Shown in pieces: positions 47,546 to 59,900 of a DNA stretch of 64,000 bases. Within the stretch, counting starts at the first letter, position 1. Each line of letters starts with the position of its first letter. Source of the DNA: Manduca sexta (taxonomy: Eukaryota; Arthropoda; Insecta; Lepidoptera; Sphingidae); contig NC_051126.1 of NCBI RefSeq assembly GCF_014839805.1, positions 5,278,609 to 5,342,608 of the forward strand, given 5' to 3'. Both the position numbers and the translations under genes were made by a program. The notes below the pieces were generated by a model. That model did no database searches. It had not been told where the DNA came from and saw nothing but the letters and a program-made list of their open reading frames with translations.

Positions 47546-50500
47546 CTGGAATCCAAATAGTTACCATTAATATTTAAGGTCCCTTAAGTTATTACTGGCC
47601 TAGGTTAATATTTAATTGTATTAATCTATTTTTTATCCTTACATATTATAAAAAAAGTCACTACTGCCTGTCTGTTTGATCGCGCTAAACACAAAAATTA
47701 CCAAACGTAATTCTATAAAATTTGATATGGAAATAGTTTAAGATCCTGAAAACGACTTCAAAATGGAAGAATTTATGATTCAAATAATTTTATTTCTTTT
47801 AAGAATAAATCTTCACGCAGTTAACTCCAAGATCAAGAGAGCGGACTGCCGAGACGAATATCCACAGGTTCAAAACACAAGAGCACACATCTCTGACTTT
47901 TCTAAAAATTATGTGTGTACTCTTTATGAATTATCGCTTGCTTTAACGGTAGCGGAAAACATCGTGAGGAAACCTGCATACCTGAGAAGTTTTCTATAGG
48001 AATTTAAGGGTGTGTGAAGTCTACCAATCCGCGTTAGACCAGCGTGGTGAACTAAGAACTAATTCCTCTCAGTAGTGGAGGAGGCCTGTGTCGAGCAATG
48101 GGATAGTGTGTAATACAGGGCTGATATATATTATATGTTACTCAAAGATTTCTAGGTCACTTTGTATATTTTTACGAGATACTTGCCTGTCAATAATAAC
48201 AGCACCGCTGGCGACGAACAGAGCCACGCCAACCAACGAGTAAAATATATCAATACGTTTGTGCGACGGTGTCTGCATTACGTAGCCTGGAATCAAACAT
48301 TTAAAATATTAAAAAGTGTTCAGACAAGTCTATGAATTGTATATTGTTCGCAAATGGTATAATAATATCAGTAACTTATTTCCTCATATGACTGTAGGTA
48401 ATACAAATTATTTCATTACTGGAAATAGAATTCTGACCCTATTCCCTAAAGGTCATCTTGGACTTCAGAGAAATAATAATAGTTAGGTTCTAGCTCCTTC
48501 AAAAGTCATAAAAAGTTCCATTTTGAACAAACTATATCCAAAATCCATTGCTATGGAACAAAATGTTATGAAATATTGGATTTTGATGATATTTACCAGC
48601 TGCCGCGCCGGCGAAGATGATAAGGTATCCGACGAATGTTCCTGTCACCAACATGCCCAACTCGGGGTCCGAATTGTAGCTGTGGTAGTGTAGGGCTACG
48701 CACGAACATGTGAGCGCCTGGAATATAACAAAGAATTATTATTACACTGTTATTAATTATTATAACTAACAGAGATAGGCCGGCATACCAGACGCTACAA
48801 TTACTATAAGGTAGCATAGTCAGTTGAACACGTATTATAAGTTCGAGCAGTGTAACTCGGCGAATTTCCAGAAGTAGGTACACTCTTAAATGAAGTTTGC
48901 TACATCAAAAGTAAGGTTCATAATGGAATAGTGTTTCATGAAAACGAGCAAACTATCAGGGCATTGCCTAAGTGTTGTTTTATGTACACACATTTTATTC
49001 CGGCATGAGCGACCATTCCTCGGTGTAATAATATTAACTAAGACTGCTCATAAACATGACTTAGTTCATGACGTCATGCCCACATTTTATCGCAAGATGA
49101 CGTAGTCAGTAACCACCGGAACATTACAATTCACTCTAGATGGCAGGATGATGTCATACAACACTGCCTCCATATTAATCGCGGATTGAGCCATTTGCGA
49201 GGCCACAACAAGAGACCTTGCATAAGGATGGGTTAATTAAAAACAGGGTCAAGATTTTTAAGTACACGTATTTACTTGATAGTAATGTGTTGTGGGTAAT
49301 TTAAGCTTTAATTTTAATTGGTATCTAATTTGTCAGTTGATTTTATTAATTTTGGACTAAAATAGAATATTTCTGATACTCATTCCATACATATTTAGTA
49401 TTTCCACGGCTGCAAACCACCAATAAAAATTATAATCTCCTTACCAATCGTTGTTCACATCTTTTATAATAGTTATACGATGTCTTAAGTTTCTATTAAC
49501 GTTTAATGTCAAATAACAAATCGAAACAACAAATAGTAAATCACACGGAAATTAACACTGTTGAAATATTTTTTACAGAGATATTTAAATAATACTTAAA
49601 TAAATAATTTATTATTTTACAGAAATACTATGTTTGTAAAGAAGGCAGTATAACAATAAATTGGATGTAAACAACTTAAGTAAATAATTGGGCATATAGT
49701 TAACGATCGTAAAAACCTACCGATGCGATTGCACCTAAAAACGTCAAAATCTACGATTCAATGTTCATAACCGTATCGGTAGAACTTTACCATTATTATG
49801 ACAAAACTATCGCCCCAAGAACGTATTTTTCATATGAAGAAACTACTATCAGTCACAACATCTCACTATCATTAACATACTTTTAGAGCAATTAACTCAC
49901 ATTAACAGCTTATTGCGCAGATGTTTTACTTCGATGATTAACAACGACTGTTTATATACTTTGTTTTTTTTTGTAAAAATCTTTACATACATTTAGCGTT
50001 TTTAACATTTATTTGTTTGACAATTAACTTAAAACTAAAATAGTATTCAGTACTTATAACAAAAACTTGACTTATTTACTAAAAGACAACAATTTTAATC
50101 AAATTAGTTAACAAATTAGCAAAAGAGCACGAACATAGCTAGCGAAATGCAACGATGGTGAACGTCCGTCCGATCCTAACCAAAATGTATCGCCAACGAA
50201 GTGGTCCGCTGGCCAGCTGGTTCAGTTTCGCGCCCTTTTTCTTTCTTCTTTTTTTTCGCACAACTGACCACGTCACCTTGCTCATTATAAAATATTTTGA
50301 GGTGACAAGTAATAAAAGTCGAGATGGAACAGACTAATCGACACGAAGTTATAGAACAAATGTGTATAATATTCTAGATTACGTTGTCTCAATATGATAA
50401 TGTACATGTGTATAATAAATGAAAATATTTTATTATTTAATTATTCGTAACACAAAATACTTGACATTGAAACACGTTATTGGCAAATATTACTCACACG

Positions 50501-53500
50501 ATACGCTAAATTTAAAAATGACACGAGCGATACCAATACGTAAACAAGTTAATTCGGGGGTCGAGGTCCCAACCTTGCTTACCATCATTATTGCGATCGA
50601 ATCTAGTAGGTCACTCGGATTGAATTTCATACGTTCATATTGTGTTGGAAACGCTACACATAAGTCTGTTACTACACACTTTCACTCTCGCAGTTTATAC
50701 CGTAAAGGGTTTCGGTTTCGATTTACTACTAGTGCACCAACACTTTCTCGAACTAATATTTATAATATTCCACTTGGTGCTAGTGGTTTCGCCCGCGTGA
50801 AACGCTTTTTCCGCTATAAAAGGCGCTAAAACTTATTGTATTGATTAATAGAGCCACATATGCGACTCCAGCGTCACCTATATAAAAATTACATCCTTTC
50901 CCATGGAATTCCCGTGGGAGCAAATTACCTGGATACAAAGTACCCTATGTGTAATTTCAGAACATGGTCTACAAGTGTGCCATTTTTATTCAAATCTGTT
51001 CATATGTTTCTGAGTTTACTTCTAACAACTATTCAAACATTTTCACAAAATTACATTAGTAAGAGGTAAGATAAGATGTTTTAATAGATTCTAAGCATAT
51101 GAGCATGTCTAGTACAAATCCTAATTACGGATAACTTAAGTTTACTTTAAATTTTATTGCCGGATCTAGGTATTAAACTCAGAACTTCACTGGGTATTTA
51201 TGCTATTGTTAGACCAATAAAGTGATATTATTGTTAAGTTAATAAAACATAACAAAGCGTTCAGTAAACAACTGCCACAGTTTAGGTAATTATTTGAATG
51301 CTCCAAAACTAGATAAAGTTACAAATTTCCATTTCAACAGAGTATGAGGTCATACCTGACATCACTGTTTTTGTATCAAATAATATTTGTTAATTCGTTG
51401 CAAAACAAGACTAATTGCATTACTATAAAATATGCATAAAAATTCAAATTCTAGAATACGTATTCTCTAACATTAACTTTTTTTTATTTATTGTGAATAT
51501 TTCCACTCGCACTCTAGCACATCTTGGGACGAAATACACATGATAAAAACTGAATGCACTAGGTACGCCTGTACCTACCCCTACGAGGAAAAAAACGTAA
51601 GCATTTGTGTGTGCCACACACAAATCCACACAAATGGAAGCTCCAGTGCGAGTCGTCGCATTGACTGGTTCATATCATAACAATTACCATGACATAAGAC
51701 TAGTCTGACCTGATCTTGAAGGCAAACTTGTACAACCAGATTGTATTGAAAGATTGCACCTGCGCACATTAGAAAAGATGGGAATGGAAAATGATACTTA
51801 TTTCATTAGAAAAGTGTTAAAAATTACTTTTTTTAGATGTTCAAATTTATTTTATTAAAATTTTGCCTCCTTAAATACAGTAAATTCCAATGTTTTTGTA
51901 CTAAAAATACTACCACTAACAATAGTCTGATAAGAATTCGTAACTGGGGTAACTAGTGTCAGTTTAATAACAAAGATTAGGGATATTTATAAATAATCCT
52001 AGGTCACTGAATTTTTGGCCGATTAATTGTCCTTCTAAAAAATTGTAAAACACAAAAGGTTAAAGTACACATAAGATTTTACGATTCTAATAATAGCTTG
52101 CTGCTTACAAATAAGATTTGTACACGATATTTCTTAGCCCTTTTAGCTTCTATGACGCTAGTTTAAAGAGGTTAAGTACGATAATATTAATGCTTCCAGA
52201 TAAAGACTTTGTAGTGCGTAGTTATGCCTAATACTAATTTAATTAACAAAGGTCAAAACCTTGTTAATTTAGGTAGTTTTATACTAGACTCTACGTATTG
52301 TATCTACGTGCGTGCGCGCATAATTCAGATTAGTTTTACAGATATTGGCACGGGGTTTGTCCATTGTTTATCTAACTATTGTCTGACTAAACATATTCAG
52401 TAAAATTTCAGTAAGTGTATTGAATATTTTTTTATTGTGAATGTAACATCAATAGGTACATTGGGTAAAATAGAAAGTAAACTCAATACTTAAAAAAAAC
52501 GTATAAAATAGCTTTAACATCCAATTCCAAATATTTTCTAGTTTTCTCTTAATATTCCCGTAATTTGAAATTGCGAAACGTTTAAAAATAATTAATGATA
52601 ATTTTCAAATCATAAGTAAACAACAAATACAAAAATTGATAAGACCTATTGAATCGTATCTAGCAAACGTACTTCGTATGTTAGATTCAGTTGAATATTC
52701 ATGATAAACTCCTCGCTTACTGTGACCATATCTACACCTAATTGCATCCCGCCGCGCCGGTATATCTATCCAATCTTACTACGTGTAACGCGAGCTTAAT
52801 ACGATCATCAGACCACTTCCGCTATTTCGAACCATATGTGTTTGTAGGCGTTGGTCGGTGATTTTGCAAGGTACTGTCGTACAAAAAAAATATACGAATA
52901 ATTCTAAGGAGTTTTATAACATTTATAAAAAACCTTATGAAGTTTTTTTTATTTATTTTTGCCTAGGTGTCCTAAAGTTCCAATGTGTCTTTTTTGGATC
53001 AAAGTAGCCGGTAGTCATTTTATATAGCTAAAAGTTTTTACAAACTTTTCAATTTAAAATATTAGTAAGATAGTACAATTTTACTTTCATTAAACTACAC
53101 ACAAAGTGCATAAAGAAAGTTTTATGTGTTTATTTCACTACGGTCTCTTTAGACCTCTTAATGTTCAATAAGACTATTAATTACAACTATGTAATATAAC
53201 ATGAAAGATTACAACAATTAATCATAATTTATGAGTTCCATGACATAAATTAGGAATACGATACATAAATTACGTTATTGACACATACATAATTATTATC
53301 ATTATGCTACTCAATAATATCATTTCTGATTTATGCAATCGAATGTAGGTTATAAAAACATGATCAAATATAAACAAATAATTTCTTAAGTTTAGACTGG
53401 AAAGTTCTTGCTGCAATATATTGTGCTAGAACTTCCAGATGCGTTTACATTAGCGGCAATTTTCAATAACTCTATATACTTGCAACTAGCTCCAAAACCT

Positions 53501-56500
53501 GCAAGCTGTCAATTTGCAGTAATCTGTTTACCATGACTGTTTACATGGTAAAAACGTTTGCGAAAAATAACTTCTGCAGGTCGTCTTACTAAACTCCGCT
53601 TTATTAAAGAGTTTTGCTCGCGATTGTAATCCACCATATTGCGCGTAGGTATTGGTCAAGATTGCTAAGAATAGATTTTACGGACGCTGATGTAAGCGCG
53701 ATGTAAGCAGTTTGTATAACGATTTAGTGAATTAATAGGTATGTCAACTGAATGAGTGTATCAATTAATGTGTGAGTTTGAGATATATTTTGAAACTTTT
53801 TGCATTTATCGTTTAAATATGTGTTACGACATGGGTAAATTGATTTATTCCTAGATAGTTGAAATGTGATATATAAATGTTCCCGGATTAAAAAGTAGCC
53901 TAAATCATAATTTTTAACTGATAAACCATATCTCTTTAAATAATTTGTATAGACTGAAATGGTATTAAACAATATATTGAACCTAGATTTGTATTGACAA
54001 CCCTTCTAAAACTCTATTTACCAACATGTATTAGGGTTAAATCCGTCCACGGCATCACATGACTTTTAATATGACCTTATTTCACGAGAAATGTCAAGGA
54101 TTAGGAGGCGTTATCATTGCAGGCGCGTCATATACTTTAATGGCCAAAGTCAAACATTGTTCACAACTATAAGACATGACTTTGACGACTTTTATTTCCA
54201 GGATTTAGTAGTAGGTAACAAGTAATTTGTATGACGGAATCCTTTCTCGTAATTAAAGAAAGTCTTGACATGAGTGTATATGCCTCATATTATACGTTCT
54301 TCTTTCCCTGGGTGATGTTTATAGCAATAGGCAAGTAGATGGGTCGCTTAGTGGTAGGCGATCGTCATCATCCATATTTATTAATTATAGGTGCATTGTT
54401 AATCTTAAAGGACGAATAATGCTGTGTTCATCTATTAGTAGCACACATATCAGATGCTGTACCTCATTATTTTATTGTATAAAATGATTTTATATGTAGT
54501 GTTGTTGGTGTACCTTATTAAAAATAAATAAATAAAGAATATAAAACTGTGAAAGCTCATCGTTAGGCTAAATCAAGGTCTGTGATTTCACTCATCATCA
54601 AATCTGAATCAGTACTGTTTATGTTTAATTATGTTACTGTTTCAGTAAGTCAACCAAACCTTAATGTAAACAAAGTATCTATAACGTGTCTCTACCTCAT
54701 AGGAGAGCGTTTAGCGATAGGTAAGGATAACTGCCCTGTGGCATTTTATGGGCTCTGCCATTTGTGTCTCCATGTCAAGGTGCGGCTGCACCCTTCGATG
54801 GCGGATTTGGGAGAACAGCGCAAACAAAATTAGGATCGATCGCTCTCTTTTACCCTACTTGGAGCAACACACCCTAAACCACACCCTGAGTCAGGCCCTG
54901 TATAAACATATAGGTTAATGACATCATATCATTATGAGTAATGTATGAAATAATAAAACATCGTGGAAATTATTATCAGTTATATTTATTGTTTATTTTA
55001 GGATTCCAGTAAACATTTTATCTAAAAGACGATAACATTCCGTTTATTGATTTGCCGAACAGAAATCATGATATAGTTGCTGATGCTCGAAACTAATAAG
55101 GATGGCGTATAGGATTCATTTATCATATTTAAACCTCACAACTGCATGCCCACACTTATAATTTATCTATATCGTAGGTGACACGTACAAAAAACAAACA
55201 TTATTTTGTGTTCATATCATAGTAATTCAATCCAGGCTCTGTTTTAGCTTTTAACTTTGTTATTTAAATACTAACAATAAAAATGATTTATAATCCTTCG
55301 TGTGGCGAAAAGGAAAAGCGGTCAACAAACCTATATATCGTTGAGCCATGCTGTTTATATTCTTTTAGTGTTTATTTGCGCAAGTCTCGAGAATTACTCG
55401 CGTCTCACTGTTTAGAAAGTAAATATTTGACTAATATACATAAGACCACGCGGACGTGTTAAAAGAAAATTTTACTACTTTATTCGTACATATTCTAGTT
55501 TACCTACCTTAGAATACCTTTAGATTTTATGACCTTTAGATTTTATTATTTTAGGATTTTCCAACGATAAGTGTTAATAAACGCAGTGTATTCAAAGAAC
55601 ATATCATATTATGATTTCTGAATGCAATAACAGTAAATTTATTTATCTATGTAGAGTTTGTTTAGGATGTCTCGCGTCCTTGAAGAATGGGTAAGTCGGG
55701 GTCAATGATCTGTCGACCTTGAGAATTTAAGTGCAAGCGACTACTGGATCGAAGTCTCGTCTTTGACTAGCCAGGAAAATGTACTTTGGATTCTTTCTTT
55801 GAATCAAATACAGTACTGTATTAACATGCGTGCAAGGAACTCCTTGCACGCATGTTTTGTTCTCGTTAATTATGACAAAAGATGAAATGAAAGTTGTTAT
55901 ATTTGTAGAATGTTGCTTTCAGGTAAAATATTGAGCGGTTAGTTAACAAAATATACAAAAAAAATATGAATCTTCGAAGAGTTCATATTTAGTGACTAAA
56001 CGAAATATTGAGTTGTGAAACATCAAACATCAAAACATAAACCTAAATTGCAGCCTCGGTATTTGTTGCAAATGAAACAATGTTATTGCAAATCAGAGCT
56101 ATTCGTCATGTTTGTTTAACTAGCCAGAAAGTGACTTCACTGCGTATGATAACAAATATGGTGCAAATAGGTATTTCGACGAATATCTATTTATAACTTG
56201 TCCATTAAATGGATAAGATCATCCTCCTTTATTGCTTCTTCTTCATTGGTTTATTGGATCTTAGCTTACAGAAAGAGACTATCTGCCTTGATAAACTATT
56301 GCGCAGTTAAATGGTTTGGTAAAGGAAAGAAGTTGCGAACTCATGTTGCACATCGACTAGTAACGTTGTCGAACATGTAGCGCAACAACTGTTGCCCCCG
56401 GTCAACATTGGGAGGTAGATATATTAATAGTAGACTATAGACTATAAGAATTTGCATAAATTATACAGTTGAAAACACAAAATGTGTACACACAGTTGTG

Positions 56501-56944
56501 TTTTACAAAAAATAATTTAAAATTTATGGTAGGTATTTCAAAATACAAATTATATATGCTAGCTTAAAAGAAAATAGCAATATACCTAAATAGGGTCAAT
56601 AACTAGTACCCATAAAAGTAATGACGTCATCCTAAAAGAGTCACTTTGTTAGCCTACTTTAATATTAATTTAATTTAGCTTCTTATAAAACGCACATGAA
56701 AGATAAAACCAATATGCATGTTTATATTGAAATGGATACTACAAGGTCTCAAAAACATAGCATTATTACCACAAATTGCAACAATAAACAAACCAAATAC
56801 AACAAAGTTAACAATCAACACTTCCCATTGACCGGTTATTCGCAACACCTGCCGGTACCGTCCTTATTTTTATGTTAATTGTCTATGAATTATATTACTC
56901 ACCAGCTCCAAAAACTTGACAATAGACAATCTGCTCACGGCCAT
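47428..56944 (-). CDS. Snakeskin-like four-transmembrane protein, gene A (complete, 4 exons)
   Basis: Exons on - strand: 56944-56903, 48717-48597, 48286-48187, 47545-47428; 381 nt, 126 aa, phases 0, 1, 2. Introns 1 and 2 are GT-AG; intron 3 is GC-AG. The product has four predicted membrane helices: about 7-25 (SIVKFLEL|ALTCSCVALHY), 34-53 (GMLVTGTFVGYLIIFAGAAA), 68-87 (IFYSLVGVALFVASGAVII) and 104-121 (ASLAIINGAVLLIDAVL). Short loops, a KR pair after TM2 and the AIINGAVLLIDAVL helix resemble Snakeskin (Ssk), an insect smooth-septate-junction membrane protein of gut epithelium, and its small MARVEL-like relatives. The resemblance is by pattern; this protein is shorter than Ssk and I would call it Ssk-like, not Ssk. 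Paralogous exons B and C lie just upstream, so this is a tandem family. Start chosen as the only ATG in frame in exon 1. Confidence 0.85.
47637..47765 (+). repeat. insect interspersed repeat (CTGTCTG...type), copy 2
   Basis: CTGCCTGTCTGTTTGATCGC, AACACAAAAATTACCAAACG and TATAAAATTTGATATGGAA correspond to boxes of 7510-7745. Truncated; within the GC-AG intron. Confidence 0.55.
47877..48138 (-). repeat. lepidopteran interspersed repeat, copy 2 (inverted relative to copy 1)
   Basis: Reading right to left it repeats the boxes of 4361-4640: CCCTGTATTACACACTATCC, AGGCCTCCTCCACTACTGAG, CACCACGCTGGTCTAACGC, CTTCACACACCC, TTTCCTCACGATG and TCAGAGATGTG. The + frame at 47763-47999 runs across it and is not a gene. 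Confidence 0.7.
48187..48286 (-). CDS. Ssk-like gene A, exon 3
   Basis: Acceptor TGATTCCAG, donor GACAG|GCAAGT. It reads YVMQTPSHKRIDIFYSLVG then VALFVASGAVIID, containing the third membrane helix; phase 1 in, phase 2 out. Confidence 0.88.
48597..48717 (-). CDS. Ssk-like gene A, exon 2
   Basis: Acceptor TATATTCCAG, donor GCTG|GTAAAT; phase 0 in, phase 1 out. It reads ALTCSCVALHYHSYNSDPEL then GMLVTGTFVGYLIIFAG. Exon 63706-63583 matches it in length (121 against 124 bp), phase and sequence pattern. Confidence 0.9.
50790..51075 (+). repeat. lepidopteran repeat with TTCGCCCGCGTGAAAC head and ATTAGTAAGA tail, copy 2
   Basis: GGTTTCGCCCGCGTGAAACG at the left, then TTTCCCATGGAATTCCCGTG, GTACCCTATGTGTAATTTC, AAATCTGTTCATATGTTTC and the tail ACAAAATTACATTAGTAAGA. 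The head and tail are the two ends of one very common lepidopteran repeat; 10340-10590 and 52940-53090 are other copies. The + frame 50419-50829 that overlaps its head has no recognisable product. Confidence 0.65.
52940..53090 (+). repeat. same repeat family, copy 3 (truncated)
   Basis: CCTAAAGTTCCAATGTGTC, GGATCAAAGTAGCCGGTAG and the end ATTTAAAATATTAGTAAGAT correspond to the right half of the copies at 10340 and 50790. Confidence 0.5.
55823..55856. repeat. perfect 16-bp inverted repeat (hairpin)
   Basis: AACATGCGTGCAAGGA at 55823-55838 is followed after AC by its exact reverse complement at 55841-55856. It is in intron 1 of gene A. The two-base spacer would make a cruciform or tight hairpin. 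There is no adjacent T-run, so it is not terminator-like. Confidence 0.9.
56903..56944 (-). CDS. Ssk-like gene A, exon 1
   Basis: ATG at 56944-56942 then AVSRLSIVKFLEL and a strong donor CTG|GTGAGT (phase 0). The 14 codons supply the first half of TM1, completed by exon 2. No other upstream exon can join exon 2 in phase 0 as well. Confidence 0.8.
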
Positions 56945-59900
56945 CGTGATTCAATTCTAAATTCGAAAAAATACACGATATATTTTTAATGTTTGTTTAC
57001 ACGCGGGCGTGTGGCGTGACCGCTTCACTGAGACTGCGCGCCTGATGCCTCGAGTGAATGACGAACAAACGATGAGATCACAGTTGCTGTGGCCATAGTG
57101 TTTAAAGACCCAGGATATAAACAAATAAAAATAAAGGTGTAGTCATACTTTTAATTATCATCGCTCGAATCCGAATGAGTGTGACATTGGTCTGAGATAA
57201 AAAATGTTATCTTGAGTTAGTAGGTTTGGTATTTTAATACGCTGACCCGCAAGGTCCACTTACCGACATGAAGTCCGCGACTAAATATTTAGTTACAATA
57301 GTTTATATTTAACTTTGGTATCTGGTTATATGTTATACGAAGTGCATATGTTATATTAAAGTAATGCACGTCTATTACATTAGCTTCCGTCCCGGTCAAT
57401 GATTTGTCAGTCCCTTGTTACGCTTATAAAATGATGTGCTCATTATTATAACAGAGAACATTTCCACCATACTTGCTTTTTTAATTATGCATCTTTTGAT
57501 TGACCTATCTGTATTTAAAAAGTTATAGATCCGTTAGTTGTTTTTTATGGGACAATCCCGATATCTGAATTGTAAAAATAAGCTAATTACCTATTTAAAT
57601 GGATGTAAACCACCCACCCTCATGTTACAAATATGCAAATTAATTTACCAAAGTTATTTTTATAGGTCGTTTATACCGTTCTTCCTTTTATCCAAAAAGA
57701 ACGAAAATTATTGAACATTTTTTCAAATATGGAATATGTTTTCTTTAACCGGATATGTCTCTCTAAACTTTGGTCACCGCAATATATTCCCTTCGGTCCC
57801 TATAAAATGACATCACCATAGAGTAATTAATTTACCTTATTGTATTTTAGTACTTACCTACTATAATATCAATTACATTAAAAGAAATCTGCCATCCTCA
57901 ACGATTTAAATAAATCAGTCCTAGCTGGTTTATGTCATTTTTCGTTCTAAACTATGACAATATTTTGAGTAAAACAGATGTTTAGTCATTTCGATTCTCA
58001 CATTCTTGGTTAACTATTAATTACCGCTTTTCGTAACATACCCACAGTTATAAATAGCTTTATATGCTACTATGAAGTTATTTAAGGATATTACACAATG
58101 CTCGTACGAAATACCAAGGTGATCAACAAACTAGTAAAATAAGCGTATGATCTGACACAATGTTCCGTAAATATACTTTAATGATCGTATCTGAATCCAT
58201 TCATCGGATAAACATAAGCTTTAAAAAAATATGTAACGGTATGAGTTGTAAAACTGAGTCTCAGTAGCGGTCCTGAACGACCGAAGGCCCCGAAGGCAAA
58301 AAAAGATGCGAGGCTCCGGAAACAAAAGAAAAGATTCACGGTTTTAACAGTTTCGTCGGTAAAATTGTAAAAGAAGTCCTCTAAGGAACCGCGCGGGGCC
58401 CCTGTAAGTGCAAGGTCTCTGACGCTTTCCCGGTTGGCCTTCCCTAAAGCCGCCTTTGCTGGTACTGTTAAAGACCCAACTACAAACACATCACTATACA
58501 ACAGCTTGTTTGGCTCCTCTGGTATTAAAAAATATTGATTTGCATAATATTGGTGAACTATAATAACTCTACACAACTTTTCTAATGGTTATATAAATTG
58601 TTTTCTATAATTTTGTGTTTCAGATTTTTCCGACACCTTAAATTTTTATCATATGTGTTCCATTATTATTGGAAAAATCAAAGAGAACACTATACCTTGC
58701 TTCCAAGAACATGATATTAATTGTACAAAAGAAAATAACTTAAAAATAATTTTATCGGATTTCGTTCGTATAAACATAGAGCAAGGATCTGGCCCTTATT
58801 ATTTAGAGTATAATAAATATATCTGAACGATATTGATTTAAATTACGCTATGCTTTTTACATGGAAATTATACTTATTATCGGTACTACTAAGATACTTT
58901 TTAAATAACTAAGTGAATTTAACAAACTTCAAGCATATATTGTACTTACGAAATATAAACTGGCAACGCCACCATAAAAACTATAAGGCTGACTCATACT
59001 CTAAAATTTACGTATGATGTTATTGTAACAATTATGCGGTATGTAAATGACTAATACTACAAATATAACAGGGAGTTCAATTATTGCGATTCGCGACCAC
59101 AATTCCGCAGTCAATTTTATAATCTCAGCTAGTTTCGTGCCGCGCAATTTATTTGTGTCAGTATTAATTTATATCATAAATTAAAAAACGAAATGTTATT
59201 TGGGGAACTTTCATCTGGATGAATCCGTAAAGAATGGAAATTACATGTTTAGTTATGTGTACTTAGAATATAAGATTTTAGAGTTTTAGCAGTTATAAGC
59301 TTTAAACGCGACATACTTTTGAAGTCGTTACAATACATTTACTGATGCAAACGGATATAATATCACACGTGTTGTAGTCTTTTTAAAGGCTGCCTTTTAC
59401 CAGTAACAACAATAAAAACTATTAAAATTCAATATCGAGCCAAAAACAATCCAACTACCCAACGCAAAAAATACTACAAACATAGTAGCAACACAACGTA
59501 CTCAAATTTATTTAAGCTTAGCTCGAAATTATCTCATTGATTACATAAAGCGTTAATTATTTTATCCTTCGCACTCCTTAGCAAACGTTCTGGGAACGGA
59601 TCGTGATATTTGCGGACCAATTAGCGAAACTGATGTCTCTGTTTGGTTGCTTCGTTCGTTGTTACATCTTTCAATTAGATATGATAACGTTCAATTATGA
59701 CGCCGTATTGATCTTGTGAGCGAGAATGCAAAATCTGAGGTAGTCGGTTTGAGTTTATGGATGTAACTTAAATAGTTTTAGGTAAAAAAAAACTTACATA
59801 TATCACGTCTCTGTCCCATAGGAGTAGGCAAACACTATGGATTGCCAGTACATTCGATTCTTCTACACGTTTTTCACTTTCTCCACTTTCATCGAAATTT

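Larger units (their letters stand above)
47546..48186 (-). other. GC-AG intron of Ssk-like gene A
   Basis: The exon-3 end is GACAG|GCAAGT and the next exon begins after CCAG at 47546. The donor has GC in place of GT but is otherwise perfect consensus (AG|GCAAGT), as is usual for the rare GC-AG class. No GT donor close by keeps the frame. The intron also holds two repeat fragments (47637-47765 and 47877-48138). Confidence 0.85.
48718..56902 (-). other. intron 1 of Ssk-like gene A (8.2 kb)
   Basis: Canonical GTGAGT donor and CCAG acceptor. Contains repeats at 50790-51075 and 52940-53090, a perfect hairpin at 55823-55856, a CG-bearing stretch near 50130-50240 and long AT-rich spans with no recognised content. 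Such a long first intron ahead of three short ones is a likely place for regulatory elements, but none is identified. Confidence 0.75.

Noticed and set aside
47763..47999. 78-codon + frame
   Set aside because: It is read through a diverged interspersed repeat inside the intron of gene A on the other strand.
50419..50829. 136-codon + frame
   Set aside because: It ends in the head of a common lepidopteran repeat and has no recognisable domain; splice or start support is lacking.
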